Source of the DNA: a virus
Length of the DNA stretch: 57,028 nucleotides
Direction: 5' to 3' (one strand)
Virus record (IMG/VR): IMGVR_UViG_3300017917_003533
Coordinates: 1-57,028 of that record
Below are positions 17,133 to 26,773 of the stretch, piece after piece. The notes under the pieces are model-generated. The model had not been told where the DNA came from, searched no databases, and was given only the letters and a program-made list of their open reading frames with translations. The position numbers and the translations under genes are program-made. Within the stretch, counting starts at the first letter, position 1, and the number at the start of each line of letters is the position of its first letter.

Positions 17133-17161
17133 TTGACACCGAATACTATCTAATATATAAT
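17133..17161 (+). promoter_or_regulatory. Consensus sigma70 promoter of the VWA gene
   Basis: TTGACA at 17133-17138, a 17-base spacer, TATAAT at 17156-17161: a full consensus. The ATG at 17185 has a GAGGAG site. A 7-bp inverted repeat (AATACTT/AAGTATT) lies just upstream of the -35 box. Confidence 0.92.
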
Positions 17162-17184
17162 AAGGCATATAGTGAGGAGAACAT

Positions 17185-19335
17185 ATGTCTTTATCTAATA
17201 TTGCCAATCCAAAGTCAATTCTAGCAAAATTGCTAGCTCAAGAAAATCTCATCGTAGAACATAAGAAAACACATACAGCATCATTCGATCCGGTAAATCG
17301 AGTGTTGACTCTACCTATTTGGAAAGAAATGTCTGTAGACATTTATGATCTTTTAGTAGGTCATGAAGTTGGACACGCATGGGAAACTCCTCCACAGGGC
17401 TGGCATACTGCTATCGAGAAAAAGGGAAGGGGATTTAAGTCTTTTCTTAATGTCGTAGAAGATGCTCGTATTGAAAAGAAAATTAAGAATCGTTATCCGG
17501 GTCTTCGGGCTCCTTTTTATCGAGGATATCGAGAATTATTTGACTCCAATTTCTTTGGAGTAGATGAGGATCGAGTTGCTACTTTGTCTTTAATTGATCG
17601 CCTTAATTTGCATTTTAAAATTGGATCGTTACTTAACGTGCCCTTTGAATCAAATGAGAAAACCTACGTAGATAGAATGGAAAAATTAGATACGTGGGAA
17701 GATGTATATAACTTGGCTGAAGAATTGTATACGTATCATAAGGAGAATCCTACTACTGAGTTTGACGATCTTGATTATGAAGAAAATGGATTCGGCGAAT
17801 CAGAAGATGATGAAAGTGATGAGCGCAGCAATAACAAACTAGGTAGTAAGGGTAGTAGATCTGGAGATGAATACGATCCTCAATCTCATACCGATAAAGC
17901 ATTCCGAGAAAACGAAGCATCTCTTCTATCCAATGATTTGCATCCATATGTTTATGTGAACCTACCCACAGCAAATTTGGATGATGCTATTATAGATCAT
18001 AAAGTATTATACAATGGATGTGATTTTTCTGTGTGGGATAATTATTCTGAGTACGTTGTTAAACATTTTAATGGGCAACGAGATTTTACAGAAAAAGAAA
18101 AAATGGTATTCGATAAAGGTCGGCTATACAACGAATACAAAGAAAAGAACATGAAATTCATTATGTACTTGGTAAAAGAGTTTGAGTTGAAAAGAAATGC
18201 TAGCCAATATATGCGTGCTAGTGTATCTAAAACGGGTGAACTTGATACTAATAAAGTATGGTCATACAAGTTAAAAGAGGATCTTTTCAAACGTGTTACT
18301 AAGTTACCTAATGGTAAGAATCATGGTATGGTAATGTATGTAGATTGGTCTGGTTCTATGGTTAATAATATTACCAATACTATTGAACAAACTTTGATTC
18401 TGGCCGATTTCTGTAAAAAGGTATCTATTCCTTTTGAAGTGTTCGCCTTTTCCGATAATTCATTTCTTAGAAAGTTGAAATATGGGACAGAAGACATGTC
18501 GTTTAGAAAAAATAAATTTTCTAAACGTCATAAGGAAATAGCATTTGAAGGACACAATGTTTACCTAATGAATCTGTTATCAAATAGAATGAGTAAAGTA
18601 GAGTATAGAAATGCTCAGCATAGATTATTGCAACTTGGCGCAGCATATGACGATTCAGATTTCTCATCATATGAACATAGATACTCAAGATCATTAAGGA
18701 CTAATTCAGTTCCGAAGTATTTGACTTTACATGGTACTCCATTGGATGAATCCATTGTATTGGCTACCTATTTTATTGAAAAGTTTAAAGCTGCTAATAA
18801 ATTAGATGTGGCGAACACTATATTTTTAACTGACGGTGATGGGTCTGAAACTAGATGCGCGTGGGATAACGGGCTTTACAAAAGTTTTGTCTCTGAAGCA
18901 GGTTCTAAATTATACAATGTTGTGCTTAAAGATGTTGCTACTGGAACAACTGTTACATCCAAACCAAACGAACCTATGGCCATTGCTCTGTTAAAAATGT
19001 TGAAAGCTAAGACTAATACTAATTTGGTTGGGTATTTTATAAGTGGTAGATCCATGAAGAGCACTATTTACTCAATGGCTCAATCATATGGTCAGCATGT
19101 GGATATTGAGCAGGCACTTAAGTTTGCTAGAAAGAACAAGTATTTCGGTATGGATAACACTGGATATGATAAGTATTTCATCGTTCTTGGTAAGGATCTA
19201 GAAGTACAAGAGTCCAAGATTGATGTAAAAGATGATTTTAATAAACGGGAATTATTAAAGGCCTTTGTAAGTAATCAAAAGAATAAGGTGTTGAATCGTA
19301 TTCTTTTGAACAAGTTTATTGAACAGATTGCTTGA
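17185..19335 (+). CDS. CobT-like VWA-domain protein with HExxH motif
   Basis: A 716-residue protein. The N-terminus has HEVGH at 60-64, a metalloprotease-type zinc motif followed by ARIEKKIKNRYPG. The middle has an acidic low-complexity linker (residues ~195-235). The C-terminal half holds a von Willebrand A domain with the MIDAS motif MVMYVDWSGSM near 386 and a later TDGDGSETR. It pairs with the MoxR/CobS-type ATPase next door; such ATPase-VWA pairs remodel or metallate protein complexes. The cobalamin link is family naming only. The strong separate promoter argues for an early role. Confidence 0.8.
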   Translation: MSLSNIANPKSILAKLLAQENLIVEHKKTHTASFDPVNRVLTLPIWKEMSVDIYDLLVGHEVGHAWETPPQGWHTAIEKKGRGFKSFLNVVEDARIEKKIKNRYPGLRAPFYRGYRELFDSNFFGVDEDRVATLSLIDRLNLHFKIGSLLNVPFESNEKTYVDRMEKLDTWEDVYNLAEELYTYHKENPTTEFDDLDYEENGFGESEDDESDERSNNKLGSKGSRSGDEYDPQSHTDKAFRENEASLLSNDLHPYVYVNLPTANLDDAIIDHKVLYNGCDFSVWDNYSEYVVKHFNGQRDFTEKEKMVFDKGRLYNEYKEKNMKFIMYLVKEFELKRNASQYMRASVSKTGELDTNKVWSYKLKEDLFKRVTKLPNGKNHGMVMYVDWSGSMVNNITNTIEQTLILADFCKKVSIPFEVFAFSDNSFLRKLKYGTEDMSFRKNKFSKRHKEIAFEGHNVYLMNLLSNRMSKVEYRNAQHRLLQLGAAYDDSDFSSYEHRYSRSLRTNSVPKYLTLHGTPLDESIVLATYFIEKFKAANKLDVANTIFLTDGDGSETRCAWDNGLYKSFVSEAGSKLYNVVLKDVATGTTVTSKPNEPMAIALLKMLKAKTNTNLVGYFISGRSMKSTIYSMAQSYGQHVDIEQALKFARKNKYFGMDNTGYDKYFIVLGKDLEVQESKIDVKDDFNKRELLKAFVSNQKNKVLNRILLNKFIEQIA

Positions 19336-19360
19336 CCTTTTATTCAAATTAATTTATAAT
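19332..19360 (+). promoter_or_regulatory. Sigma70 promoter of the MoxR/CobS-like ATPase gene
   Basis: TTGACC at 19332-19337, a 17-base spacer, TATAAT at 19355-19360. The -35 box overlaps the stop of the VWA gene. Confidence 0.88.
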
Positions 19361-19388
19361 TAGATATGTACAACGTGGAGTGTTTATT

Positions 19389-20558
19389 ATGAAATTGACT
19401 GATTCACAGAAAGCTAAAATTGTATCTGATCTTCGAGATGTTTTCGGATCAACCATCACTCGCAAGAATTTAATCGCGCATTTTAAAGACAAATCTATGG
19501 CTATTCCCAATTGGTTAGTCAATGGTTCTGAGTATCGTTTAGATAAAGGTCTTATCTCTCTTTCTGGAGTAAATGAAGTGGCACCAAAAGAAGTTGCTAT
19601 GGTGGAACAGAATGCGGCTATTGCTATGCAGGCACAAGTTGTGCCTTTGCGTCAAAAGAAATTACTTACAGAAGTAGGTGATCTTATTCCAAATAAAGAT
19701 GAGACTTATGTCCCATTTGGATTCTTCAAAGACTTAGAATCAATTATCAAGTCAAAACAATTCTATCCTTTATTCATTACTGGTCTAACAGGTAATGGTA
19801 AGACCACTATGGTAGAACAAGTATGTGCCAAGTTGAAACGAGAGTGTATTCGAGTCAATGTTAGTATTGAAACAGATGAGGATGATCTTGTAGGTGGTTC
19901 TACTCTAATTGATGGCAATGTAACCTTTCGCGAAGGTCCTGTCATTACTGCAATGCGACGTGGTGCTATTCTGTTGATCGACGAAATCGATCGAGGCAGT
20001 AATAAGCTAATGTGTATTCAAGGTATCTTGGAAGGTAAGCCTTATTTTATTAAGAAAACAGGTGAAGTTGTAGCAGGTGCTCCTGGATTCAATGTTATTG
20101 CTACAGCTAATACTAAGGGTCGAGGTACAGATGACGGCAAGTATATTGCAGCACAAATTCTTGATGAGGCTTTCTTAGAGCGCTTCCCTGTTACTGTAGA
20201 ACAAGAGTATCCGACCTCTGTTATTGAAAAGAAAATTATTATAAATAACATGGAAGCATTGGAGTGCGCTGACGAAGATTTTGCAGACAAGTTAGTTAAT
20301 TGGGCTGAGATTATTCGTAAGACATTTACTGAAGGTGCTATAGATGAGATAGTTTCTACAAGACGTCTAGTCCATATTGTAAAGGCTTATTCTGTTTTTA
20401 AGGATAGGCAGAAAGCAATTAATCTATGTATCAATCGTTTTGACTCTGATACTAAATCTGCTTTCCTTGATCTTTATCAGAAAATGGATCTGCCGCCAGG
20501 TGAAGTAAAACAAGAAACTGAACCTAAAGTGAATATTGAGGAAGAAATTCCGTTCTAA
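19389..20558 (+). CDS. MoxR/CobS-like AAA+ ATPase
   Basis: A 389-residue protein. The start at 19389 was chosen for its GGAG site at 19377-19380. N-terminal 110 residues form a small helical domain. Then come Walker A TGLTGNGKTT near 131-140, a DLVGGST pore-loop region, Walker B AILLIDEIDRG, sensor 1 IATANTKGRG, and an arginine-finger region DEAFLERFPV. This is the CobS/MoxR class, which works with VWA partners such as the product of the preceding gene. Both have consensus sigma70 promoters. The target is unknown. Confidence 0.85.
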   Translation: MKLTDSQKAKIVSDLRDVFGSTITRKNLIAHFKDKSMAIPNWLVNGSEYRLDKGLISLSGVNEVAPKEVAMVEQNAAIAMQAQVVPLRQKKLLTEVGDLIPNKDETYVPFGFFKDLESIIKSKQFYPLFITGLTGNGKTTMVEQVCAKLKRECIRVNVSIETDEDDLVGGSTLIDGNVTFREGPVITAMRRGAILLIDEIDRGSNKLMCIQGILEGKPYFIKKTGEVVAGAPGFNVIATANTKGRGTDDGKYIAAQILDEAFLERFPVTVEQEYPTSVIEKKIIINNMEALECADEDFADKLVNWAEIIRKTFTEGAIDEIVSTRRLVHIVKAYSVFKDRQKAINLCINRFDSDTKSAFLDLYQKMDLPPGEVKQETEPKVNIEEEIPF

Positions 20559-20566
20559 GGAGATGT

Positions 20567-21322
20567 ATGTTTATACTTGATAACTTTGTTGTAATGGATT
20601 CAATGTATGGCAGATTTATAATACCCAGACATTATACCCCCGGACCACCGACTCCAGACCCAGCATCAGTTATGCTGCGTACAGGCAAGACTCATATTGA
20701 AGATGAACTACAAACTATTTTGTATTTCATTTCCAAGTTACCAGACAATTCTATAGTTGTTGACGGTGGTGCTAATATGGGATTCTTTACTATACCTGTT
20801 GCCCAGGCATTGAAGAATCGAGGCGGCAAAGTTATCTCATTCGAACCGCAAAGGCAAATTTATTATGCCCTTTGCGGCTCTTGTGCTTTAAATGAATTAG
20901 AAAATGTATTTGTTAAGAATCTTGGTTTAGGTGATTCTAAAACTACTGCTCAATTATCAGATGTCGATTATAGTGACAGAAAAGATTTTGGTATGGTTAC
21001 TATATCTGAAGATGTGTCTATACAAGAACATAAGTATTTAAGTAACAAAACTGTTGATGTCATTACTCTTGATTCTATGGATTTGCCTTCTTTAGAATTT
21101 TTAAAGTTAGACGTGGAGGGATATGAATGTCAAGCATTAAGAGGTGGGATCAATACAATATCGAAATATCGCCCGATTATATGGATAGAATATAATATGG
21201 CGGGAGAGGATAATATCAAGAAAGAACTGCAGAGTGTACAAAATTACAAATACATTGTAGTTGATTGGCAGAATATGCTTTGTGTCCCAGCAGAACTTTG
21301 TGATAAGTATGGTATCAAATGA
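20567..21322 (+). CDS. FkbM-family methyltransferase
   Basis: A 251-residue class I SAM methyltransferase of the FkbM family: VVDGGANMGFFTIPVAQAL (SAM glycine loop), VISFEPQRQIYYAL, DVITLDSM, LEFLKLDVEGYECQALRGG and IIWIEYN. FkbM enzymes usually O-methylate sugars. It opens the glycan island and overlaps the next gene by four bases, so a sugar methylation role is likely. AAGGAG precedes the ATG. Confidence 0.88.
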   Translation: MFILDNFVVMDSMYGRFIIPRHYTPGPPTPDPASVMLRTGKTHIEDELQTILYFISKLPDNSIVVDGGANMGFFTIPVAQALKNRGGKVISFEPQRQIYYALCGSCALNELENVFVKNLGLGDSKTTAQLSDVDYSDRKDFGMVTISEDVSIQEHKYLSNKTVDVITLDSMDLPSLEFLKLDVEGYECQALRGGINTISKYRPIIWIEYNMAGEDNIKKELQSVQNYKYIVVDWQNMLCVPAELCDKYGIK

Positions 21323-22104
21323 ATAGCTTAGTATTACATACTCATACTGGTTTAGGAGATCATCTTATAACTAATGGAATGGTGCATTCTTTCGCTGAAA
21401 GATATGACAAAGTATATGTTATTCATTTGAATATGTTTAAGGAGTCCTTACAAGCATTATATAATGGTTATAATAATATTGAAACAGTAGCGTTCGAGGA
21501 TAAAGATATTAATCTTTATCAAAGAGATAAAATTGCTGAACTAGCGAAAAATACTAATTCAGAATTGATATCCATAGCTGATCCTTATCTATTCTATCCT
21601 CGCAGATTAGTTTTGGACAAAGATGGTAATTTAATAAGAGTAAATACTGCAGTTAATTTTGATAGGCAATTCTATGAATTGGCTGGCATGCATTTTTCTA
21701 TTAGATATACTAAATGTAGAATACCTAGCAGTACCAAAATATCAAAAGAAATTTTAATGGATCTTACTAAAGGCAAAGATTTTAGATTGGTACATAATAC
21801 AAGTAGTCAGGCCTCTATCGGTTATCCTATTGATATGAATGCGGAATCGCCTTTTAGTGATTTATCAGTTATTGAAATAAAACCTGGTATTACTAATAAT
21901 ATTTTTGACTTTGTTGATCTTATAAAAGAGGCGAAGGAAATACATACTGTAGGTAGTTTCTTTCATAATTTGGTTGATAGTATGACAGATCAAACTTTGG
22001 CTAGATTAGTATTTCATAATATTATGATCAAGCATGAGACACAGGTCAATTGTTTTTGGAATAATAATAGATGGTTACAATTAGATTACGATAGAAAGTT
22101 TTGA
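21319..22104 (+). CDS. Putative glycosyltransferase (GT9/heptosyltransferase-like)
   Basis: A 261-residue protein beginning with [26 protein letters not shown], a GLGDxLitNGxv loop seen in heptosyltransferase-like GT-B proteins. The C-terminal half has [37 protein letters not shown], similar to the donor site of that group. It is short for a full GT-B enzyme. Within a glycan island the role is plausible but unproven. Confidence 0.5.
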   Translation: MNSLVLHTHTGLGDHLITNGMVHSFAERYDKVYVIHLNMFKESLQALYNGYNNIETVAFEDKDINLYQRDKIAELAKNTNSELISIADPYLFYPRRLVLDKDGNLIRVNTAVNFDRQFYELAGMHFSIRYTKCRIPSSTKISKEILMDLTKGKDFRLVHNTSSQASIGYPIDMNAESPFSDLSVIEIKPGITNNIFDFVDLIKEAKEIHTVGSFFHNLVDSMTDQTLARLVFHNIMIKHETQVNCFWNNNRWLQLDYDRKF

Positions 22105-22109
22105 AAAAT

Positions 22110-23114
22110 ATGAAAAAAGCTTTGATTACGGGTATAACTGGGCAAGATGGTTCTTATCTTGCCGAACTGCTCTTAGATAAGGGTTACCAGGTTCATGGAG
22201 TAGTTAGACGTTCTTCAAGTATTAATACTAAAAGAATAGACCATATCTATAACAATAAAAATCTATTTCTACATTATGGAGATGTTACAGATTCTCTATC
22301 ACTTATAAATCTACTTAAAAGTGAATATGATGAAATATACAACTTGGCAGCACAAAGTCATGTTAAAGTTTCATTTGAAACTCCTGAATACACAGGTCAA
22401 GTAGATGCATTAGGCACTCTTAGAATATTAGAAGCTCTTCGACAGTTAAATCTTGAGAATCATACTAGAGTATATCAAGCATCTACGTCTGAACTCTATG
22501 GACTAGTTCAGGAAACTCCCCAGACAGAAACCACACCCTTTTATCCTAGATCTCCTTATGGGGTAGCAAAATTATATGCGTATTGGATAATAAAAAATTA
22601 TAGAGAAGCATATAATATGTATGCTTGTTCCGGTATACTATTTAATCATGAATCTCCTAGGCGCGGTGATACTTTTGTTACCAAGAAGATTGTTAATGGA
22701 CTAAAAAATATTTCTAAAGGAAAACAGAATTGTCTATATCTTGGCAATTTGAATGCACTAAGAGATTGGGGCCATGCTAAAGATTATGTGGAAGCAATGC
22801 ACTTAATGTTACAACAAGATACTCCTGAAGATTATGTTATTGCTACGGGTGAACAATATTCTGTGAGACAATTTGCTGAAAAATGCGCACCTTATTTTGG
22901 TATCAATCTAGTTTGGGAAGGACAAGGATTGGATGAAAAAGGTATCAATAGCATCACGGGTGAAGTAATTATAAAGGTAGATAAGAAATATTTTCGTCCT
23001 GCTGAGGTAGAAACATTACTTGGAGATTCAACAAAGGCCAGAACCAAATTAGGATGGACGCCTAAATATAACTTTGATAGTTTAATAGATGAAATGTGTT
23101 TTAAGGATAATTGA
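22110..23114 (+). CDS. gmd: GDP-mannose 4,6-dehydratase
   Basis: A 334-residue SDR. Seen: the NADP loop [25 protein letters not shown], the [15 protein letters not shown] segment typical of Gmd, [27 protein letters not shown] and the catalytic [12 protein letters not shown] (YxxxK), and [17 protein letters not shown]. It makes GDP-4-keto-6-deoxymannose, the branch point to GDP-fucose, GDP-perosamine and GDP-colitose. Its two followers are a fucose-synthase-type reductase and a ColD-type dehydratase. Confidence 0.95.
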   Translation: MKKALITGITGQDGSYLAELLLDKGYQVHGVVRRSSSINTKRIDHIYNNKNLFLHYGDVTDSLSLINLLKSEYDEIYNLAAQSHVKVSFETPEYTGQVDALGTLRILEALRQLNLENHTRVYQASTSELYGLVQETPQTETTPFYPRSPYGVAKLYAYWIIKNYREAYNMYACSGILFNHESPRRGDTFVTKKIVNGLKNISKGKQNCLYLGNLNALRDWGHAKDYVEAMHLMLQQDTPEDYVIATGEQYSVRQFAEKCAPYFGINLVWEGQGLDEKGINSITGEVIIKVDKKYFRPAEVETLLGDSTKARTKLGWTPKYNFDSLIDEMCFKDN

Positions 23115-24031
23115 TGAATAAAAATTCTAGAATATATGTTGCAGGCCATAATGGATTAGTTGGATCGGCAATAATGAAAACATTAGAAAATCATGGATAT
23201 CAACACATTATTAAAACAGATAGACGGGCAACTAATCTTATTAATAGGGCTGAGGTAGAAAGATTTTTTAATTGGAATAGACCAGAATATGTATTTCTTG
23301 CAGCAGCCAAGGTAGGTGGAATTTTAGATAATAGTTTACGACCAGCTGATTACATTTATACTAATCTTATGATTCAGAATAATGTAATAGATGCAGCATA
23401 TAATTATGGCGTGAAAAAATTATTGTTTTTAGGTTCATCGTGTATATATCCAAGGCTTGCTAAACAACCGATTACTGAAGATCAATTATTATCTAGTTAT
23501 TTGGAACCTACTAATGAATGTTATGCTCTAGCCAAGATTGCTGGACTAAAGATGTGTCAAGCATATAATAAGCAACATAATACTAATTTTATTTCTTGTA
23601 TGCCCACTAATCTATACGGTCCTAAAGATAATTTTGATCTCGAATCTAGTCATGTTATCCCCGGATTAATTAATAAGTTTCTTGCTGCAAAAGATAAGGT
23701 AGTTTGTTTTGGTGACGGATCTCCGATGCGAGAATTTTTATATGTGGATGACATGGCAGATGCATGTTTATTCTTGATGAATCATTATAATCAAACTGAT
23801 ACAATTAATCTTGGTACAGGCGAAGATGTTACCATACGCGATTTAGCTATACTAATAGCAGAACTTACAGAGTTCAAAGGTGAAATAGTATGGGATACGA
23901 GTAAGCCCAATGGTACACCTAGGAAAGTATTGGATGTTTCTAGAATAAATAATCTAGGTTGGAAAGCTAGTACAAGTTTAAGAGAAGGCTTAATTAAAAC
24001 TATAACATGGTATAAGGAAAATAAACTATGA
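23114..24031 (+). CDS. GDP-L-fucose synthase / GDP-colitose synthase-like epimerase-reductase
   Basis: A 305-residue SDR: YVAGHNGLVGSAIMKTLE at the N-terminus, AAAKVGGILDNSLRPADYIYTNLMIQNNVIDAAY, LGSSCIYPR, and ECYALAKIAGLKMC (YxxxK) followed by MPTNLYGPKDNF. These are typical Fcl/WcaG features. With Gmd alone the product is GDP-L-fucose. With the ColD-like enzyme next door, a ColC-type role giving GDP-L-colitose is equally possible, as the two reductases are homologous. An encoded GT10 enzyme (25197) favours some use of fucose or colitose. Confidence 0.88.
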   Translation: MNKNSRIYVAGHNGLVGSAIMKTLENHGYQHIIKTDRRATNLINRAEVERFFNWNRPEYVFLAAAKVGGILDNSLRPADYIYTNLMIQNNVIDAAYNYGVKKLLFLGSSCIYPRLAKQPITEDQLLSSYLEPTNECYALAKIAGLKMCQAYNKQHNTNFISCMPTNLYGPKDNFDLESSHVIPGLINKFLAAKDKVVCFGDGSPMREFLYVDDMADACLFLMNHYNQTDTINLGTGEDVTIRDLAILIAELTEFKGEIVWDTSKPNGTPRKVLDVSRINNLGWKASTSLREGLIKTITWYKENKL

Positions 24032-25200
24032 GAAAGAAATGGCCTTTAATGGGTGAGTCTATTACTTTAGGTGATAGACTTAAAATGGCTTATTTCTGCC
24101 TCACTGCTAAAAGATTTACATATGGCGAAAATTTAAAAGAATTTGAGAATGAATGGAACAATTGGTTAGCTCCCGACAAGAAAATAGATTCACTATATGT
24201 TTCTAGTGGAAGCACTGCTAATTTTTTATTAGTAGCTGCAGTAATGGAAAAGTATGGAATCAAACCTGGAGATAAAATTATTCTTCCAGCATGTACTTGG
24301 ATGACTAATGTATCACCTGCTATGCAATTAGGTTTGTCTCCAGTATTTTGTGATGTAAATATGCAGAATTATAGTTATGATCTAGATGAACTAAAAATAT
24401 TATCTAGAAAGCACAGAGACGTTAAACTTATTTTTGTTACTCATCTATTAGGATTTTCCGCTGACATAGAAAAAATTCAAGAGATTTTTCCTAAAGCTCT
24501 AATTATAGAAGATATTTGCGAATCCCACGGATGTTTAGATAATAATGGTGAGAAAAGAGGAGCGAATTCTTTAGGTGCTACTTTTAGTTTTTACTTTGGA
24601 CATCATATGTCTACAGTTGAAGGTGGAATGATTACCACCAATAACGAAGATCTATATGATTTGATGAGAATGAAGCGAAGTCATGGATTAGCAAGAGAAT
24701 CTATATTTTTTAAATACTATAAGGAAACTCATAAAGAAATTGATTCCCAATTTCTTTTTATTACAGATGGATATAATTTTAGAAATCATGAGATTCCTGC
24801 AGTGTTAGGCAGATCACAATTGAAAAGATTGGATAGTATGATCACTATTAGACGCAAAAATTATGCAGTTTATTGTACTATTATAGAGCAGTATCCTAAT
24901 CTTTTTTATCAGCATTCGTATGAGTCTACAAATAGTAGTTTTTGTTTTCCTTTTATTTGTAAATCAACTGAGATAAGAGATAAAATCAGAAATTTATTGT
25001 CGTTACATAATATAGAACATCGACCTATTGTTGCTGGTAATCTTTTATCTCAACCATTTCTTAAAGGACACAAAATAGATACAAAAAGAGAAATTGCCAA
25101 TGCTGAAATTATACATAGGCAAGGCATATATGTTGGTAATAATCATTTTGTAACTGTAGATGATATGAATGATTTAGCGGGGTTATTTAATTTAGTATGA
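24028..25200 (+). CDS. ColD-like PLP-dependent 3-dehydratase (DegT fold, Lys replaced by His)
   Basis: A 390-residue DegT/DnrJ-fold protein: SSGSTANFLLVAA, ILPACTWMTNVSPA, IIEDICESHG, then SFYFGHHMSTVEGGM near residue 192, where sugar aminotransferases have the PLP-binding lysine and ColD has histidine. The ends RPIVAGN and YVGNNH also match ColD. ColD removes the 3-OH from GDP-4-keto-6-deoxymannose on the way to colitose. Placed after gmd and the fcl-like gene it completes a colitose route. Aminotransferase activity is unlikely without the lysine. Confidence 0.82.
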   Translation: MRKKWPLMGESITLGDRLKMAYFCLTAKRFTYGENLKEFENEWNNWLAPDKKIDSLYVSSGSTANFLLVAAVMEKYGIKPGDKIILPACTWMTNVSPAMQLGLSPVFCDVNMQNYSYDLDELKILSRKHRDVKLIFVTHLLGFSADIEKIQEIFPKALIIEDICESHGCLDNNGEKRGANSLGATFSFYFGHHMSTVEGGMITTNNEDLYDLMRMKRSHGLARESIFFKYYKETHKEIDSQFLFITDGYNFRNHEIPAVLGRSQLKRLDSMITIRRKNYAVYCTIIEQYPNLFYQHSYESTNSSFCFPFICKSTEIRDKIRNLLSLHNIEHRPIVAGNLLSQPFLKGHKIDTKREIANAEIIHRQGIYVGNNHFVTVDDMNDLAGLFNLV

Positions 25201-26069
25201 AAAAATTAAAATTAGGGTTTACTGATACCCATGAACATTTGGCTAGATTTTTCTATTCTATTCTATCAACTAGATATGATATAGAAATAGATAACGAAAA
25301 TCCAGAATATCTTATTTTTGGCGATAACAATTTTGGTAATCAAAATCAAAAGTATGATAAGAATAAAGTGACAAAAATTTTTTATACTGGAGAGAATCAA
25401 CGACCTGAAGATTATGATTGCCACTATGCTATTTCATTTGACCACAATTATGAATCATGGCATTATAGATTGCCGTTATTCGTAGTCTATATGTGGGCAT
25501 GGAAACATATTCATAATATGAAATACGACATGGACTACATACTTGGGAAAATAGCTATAAACGAAAAGAATTCCTTTGCATCCTTTGTAGTATCAAATCC
25601 AAACTGTCAAGAAAGAAATAACTTTTTTGAACTACTTAATAAATATAAAACTATTGACAGTGGAGGCAAATTATATAATAATATAGATGCAAAGATAGAG
25701 GGAGAACAAGGTAAAATAGATTTTCTTAGTACAAGAAAATTCAACATTTGTTTTGAACCTTACACTTATCCGGGATATGTTACAGAAAAAATCATGCATT
25801 CTTTTTATGCTGGTACTATTCCTATTTATTGGGGCAATGAATTAATCGCATCAGATTTTAATAAAGATAGTTTTATTAATGTACATGACTTTGCTTCGTT
25901 TGATGATGCTATAGATTATGTTGTAAAGATTGATAATAATAAAAAACTATATAATAAGATATTGAATGCTCCTAAGTTTATTAATAACATACCCCCATCC
26001 TATCTAATATTAGATAATTTTCTTAATTGGTTTGATGCTATAGTTTATAATAAGATATTACAAAGATGA
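25197..26069 (+). CDS. GT10-family fucosyltransferase-like protein
   Basis: A 290-residue protein with the alpha-1,3-fucosyltransferase pattern: KIFYTGENQRPEDYDCHYAISFD, then KFNICFEPYTYPGYVTEKIMHSFYAGTIPIYWG, the GDP-fucose binding block of GT10. The donor could be GDP-fucose or GDP-colitose from the three preceding genes. It overlaps its neighbours by four bases each. Confidence 0.85.
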   Translation: MKKLKLGFTDTHEHLARFFYSILSTRYDIEIDNENPEYLIFGDNNFGNQNQKYDKNKVTKIFYTGENQRPEDYDCHYAISFDHNYESWHYRLPLFVVYMWAWKHIHNMKYDMDYILGKIAINEKNSFASFVVSNPNCQERNNFFELLNKYKTIDSGGKLYNNIDAKIEGEQGKIDFLSTRKFNICFEPYTYPGYVTEKIMHSFYAGTIPIYWGNELIASDFNKDSFINVHDFASFDDAIDYVVKIDNNKKLYNKILNAPKFINNIPPSYLILDNFLNWFDAIVYNKILQR

Positions 26070-26773
26070 AAATACATACTATAATTTTTAATTGGCGCGG
26101 TCAACACAATAAGACTTTAGAGAAGATTGAGCAGTTTAAAGATATTGGCATTAATCCAACTGTAATAAACAGTGATGAAGGATTCTTTTTAGATGATTGG
26201 TATAACATTGGAGAAGAATCATATTTTACTGCACAATTTCTTAAAGCGTTAGATGTGTTTAATGGTGATATACTATTTCATGTGCAAGGTGACGCTTCTT
26301 ATACTAATTGGGGAAGGCTGATTGAGGATGCCAAAAAATACTATGAAGAATATAAATGGGGAATATATGCCCCGAATGTAGATTATACTTGGTATGATGC
26401 TACAAGAACTAATCTTGATATGTTCACTGTAGATGAGACGCCTTTGAAGATGGTTGCTAATACTGATTGTACTTGTTGGTTTATTCATAGGGATATTATA
26501 GAAGAAGCAAAGAAACGAAGTATAGATTTTTCTCCATATAAAATGGGATGGAGTTTCGATATTGTATATCCTGCGTTATCTCATATGTTGAAACGTCCAG
26601 TATTAAGAGATTATTCTCATACAATACAACATCCGTTTGGCACAAGTTATAATAAAGAACAAGCTGAAAAAGAAATGGCAGATTTATTTAAAGCTTTACC
26701 AAGAGATGTTCAAGAAGCATTTTCTTATATCAAAGGTGATAGATCTAAACTAGCAAAGTACTATGCCGAATGA
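26066..26773 (+). CDS. Putative GT-A glycosyltransferase
   Basis: A 235-residue protein. The N-terminus IHTIIFNWRGQHNKTLEKIEQF..IGINPTVINSDE and the later LDVFNGDILFHVQGDASYTNWGRLIEDA look like the nucleotide-binding core and DxD-like site of GT-A enzymes; FIHRDIIEEAKKR follows. The family is not one I can name. Its place between a GT10 gene and another GT-like gene supports the call. Confidence 0.55.
   Translation: MKIHTIIFNWRGQHNKTLEKIEQFKDIGINPTVINSDEGFFLDDWYNIGEESYFTAQFLKALDVFNGDILFHVQGDASYTNWGRLIEDAKKYYEEYKWGIYAPNVDYTWYDATRTNLDMFTVDETPLKMVANTDCTCWFIHRDIIEEAKKRSIDFSPYKMGWSFDIVYPALSHMLKRPVLRDYSHTIQHPFGTSYNKEQAEKEMADLFKALPRDVQEAFSYIKGDRSKLAKYYAE

Noticed and set aside
20240-20247. TATAAATA inside the MoxR-like ATPase gene (also 33049-33056 and 37880-37887)
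   Set aside because: In DNA this AT-rich the 8-mer is expected roughly six times per strand by chance, and these copies lie inside genes without a matching downstream start.
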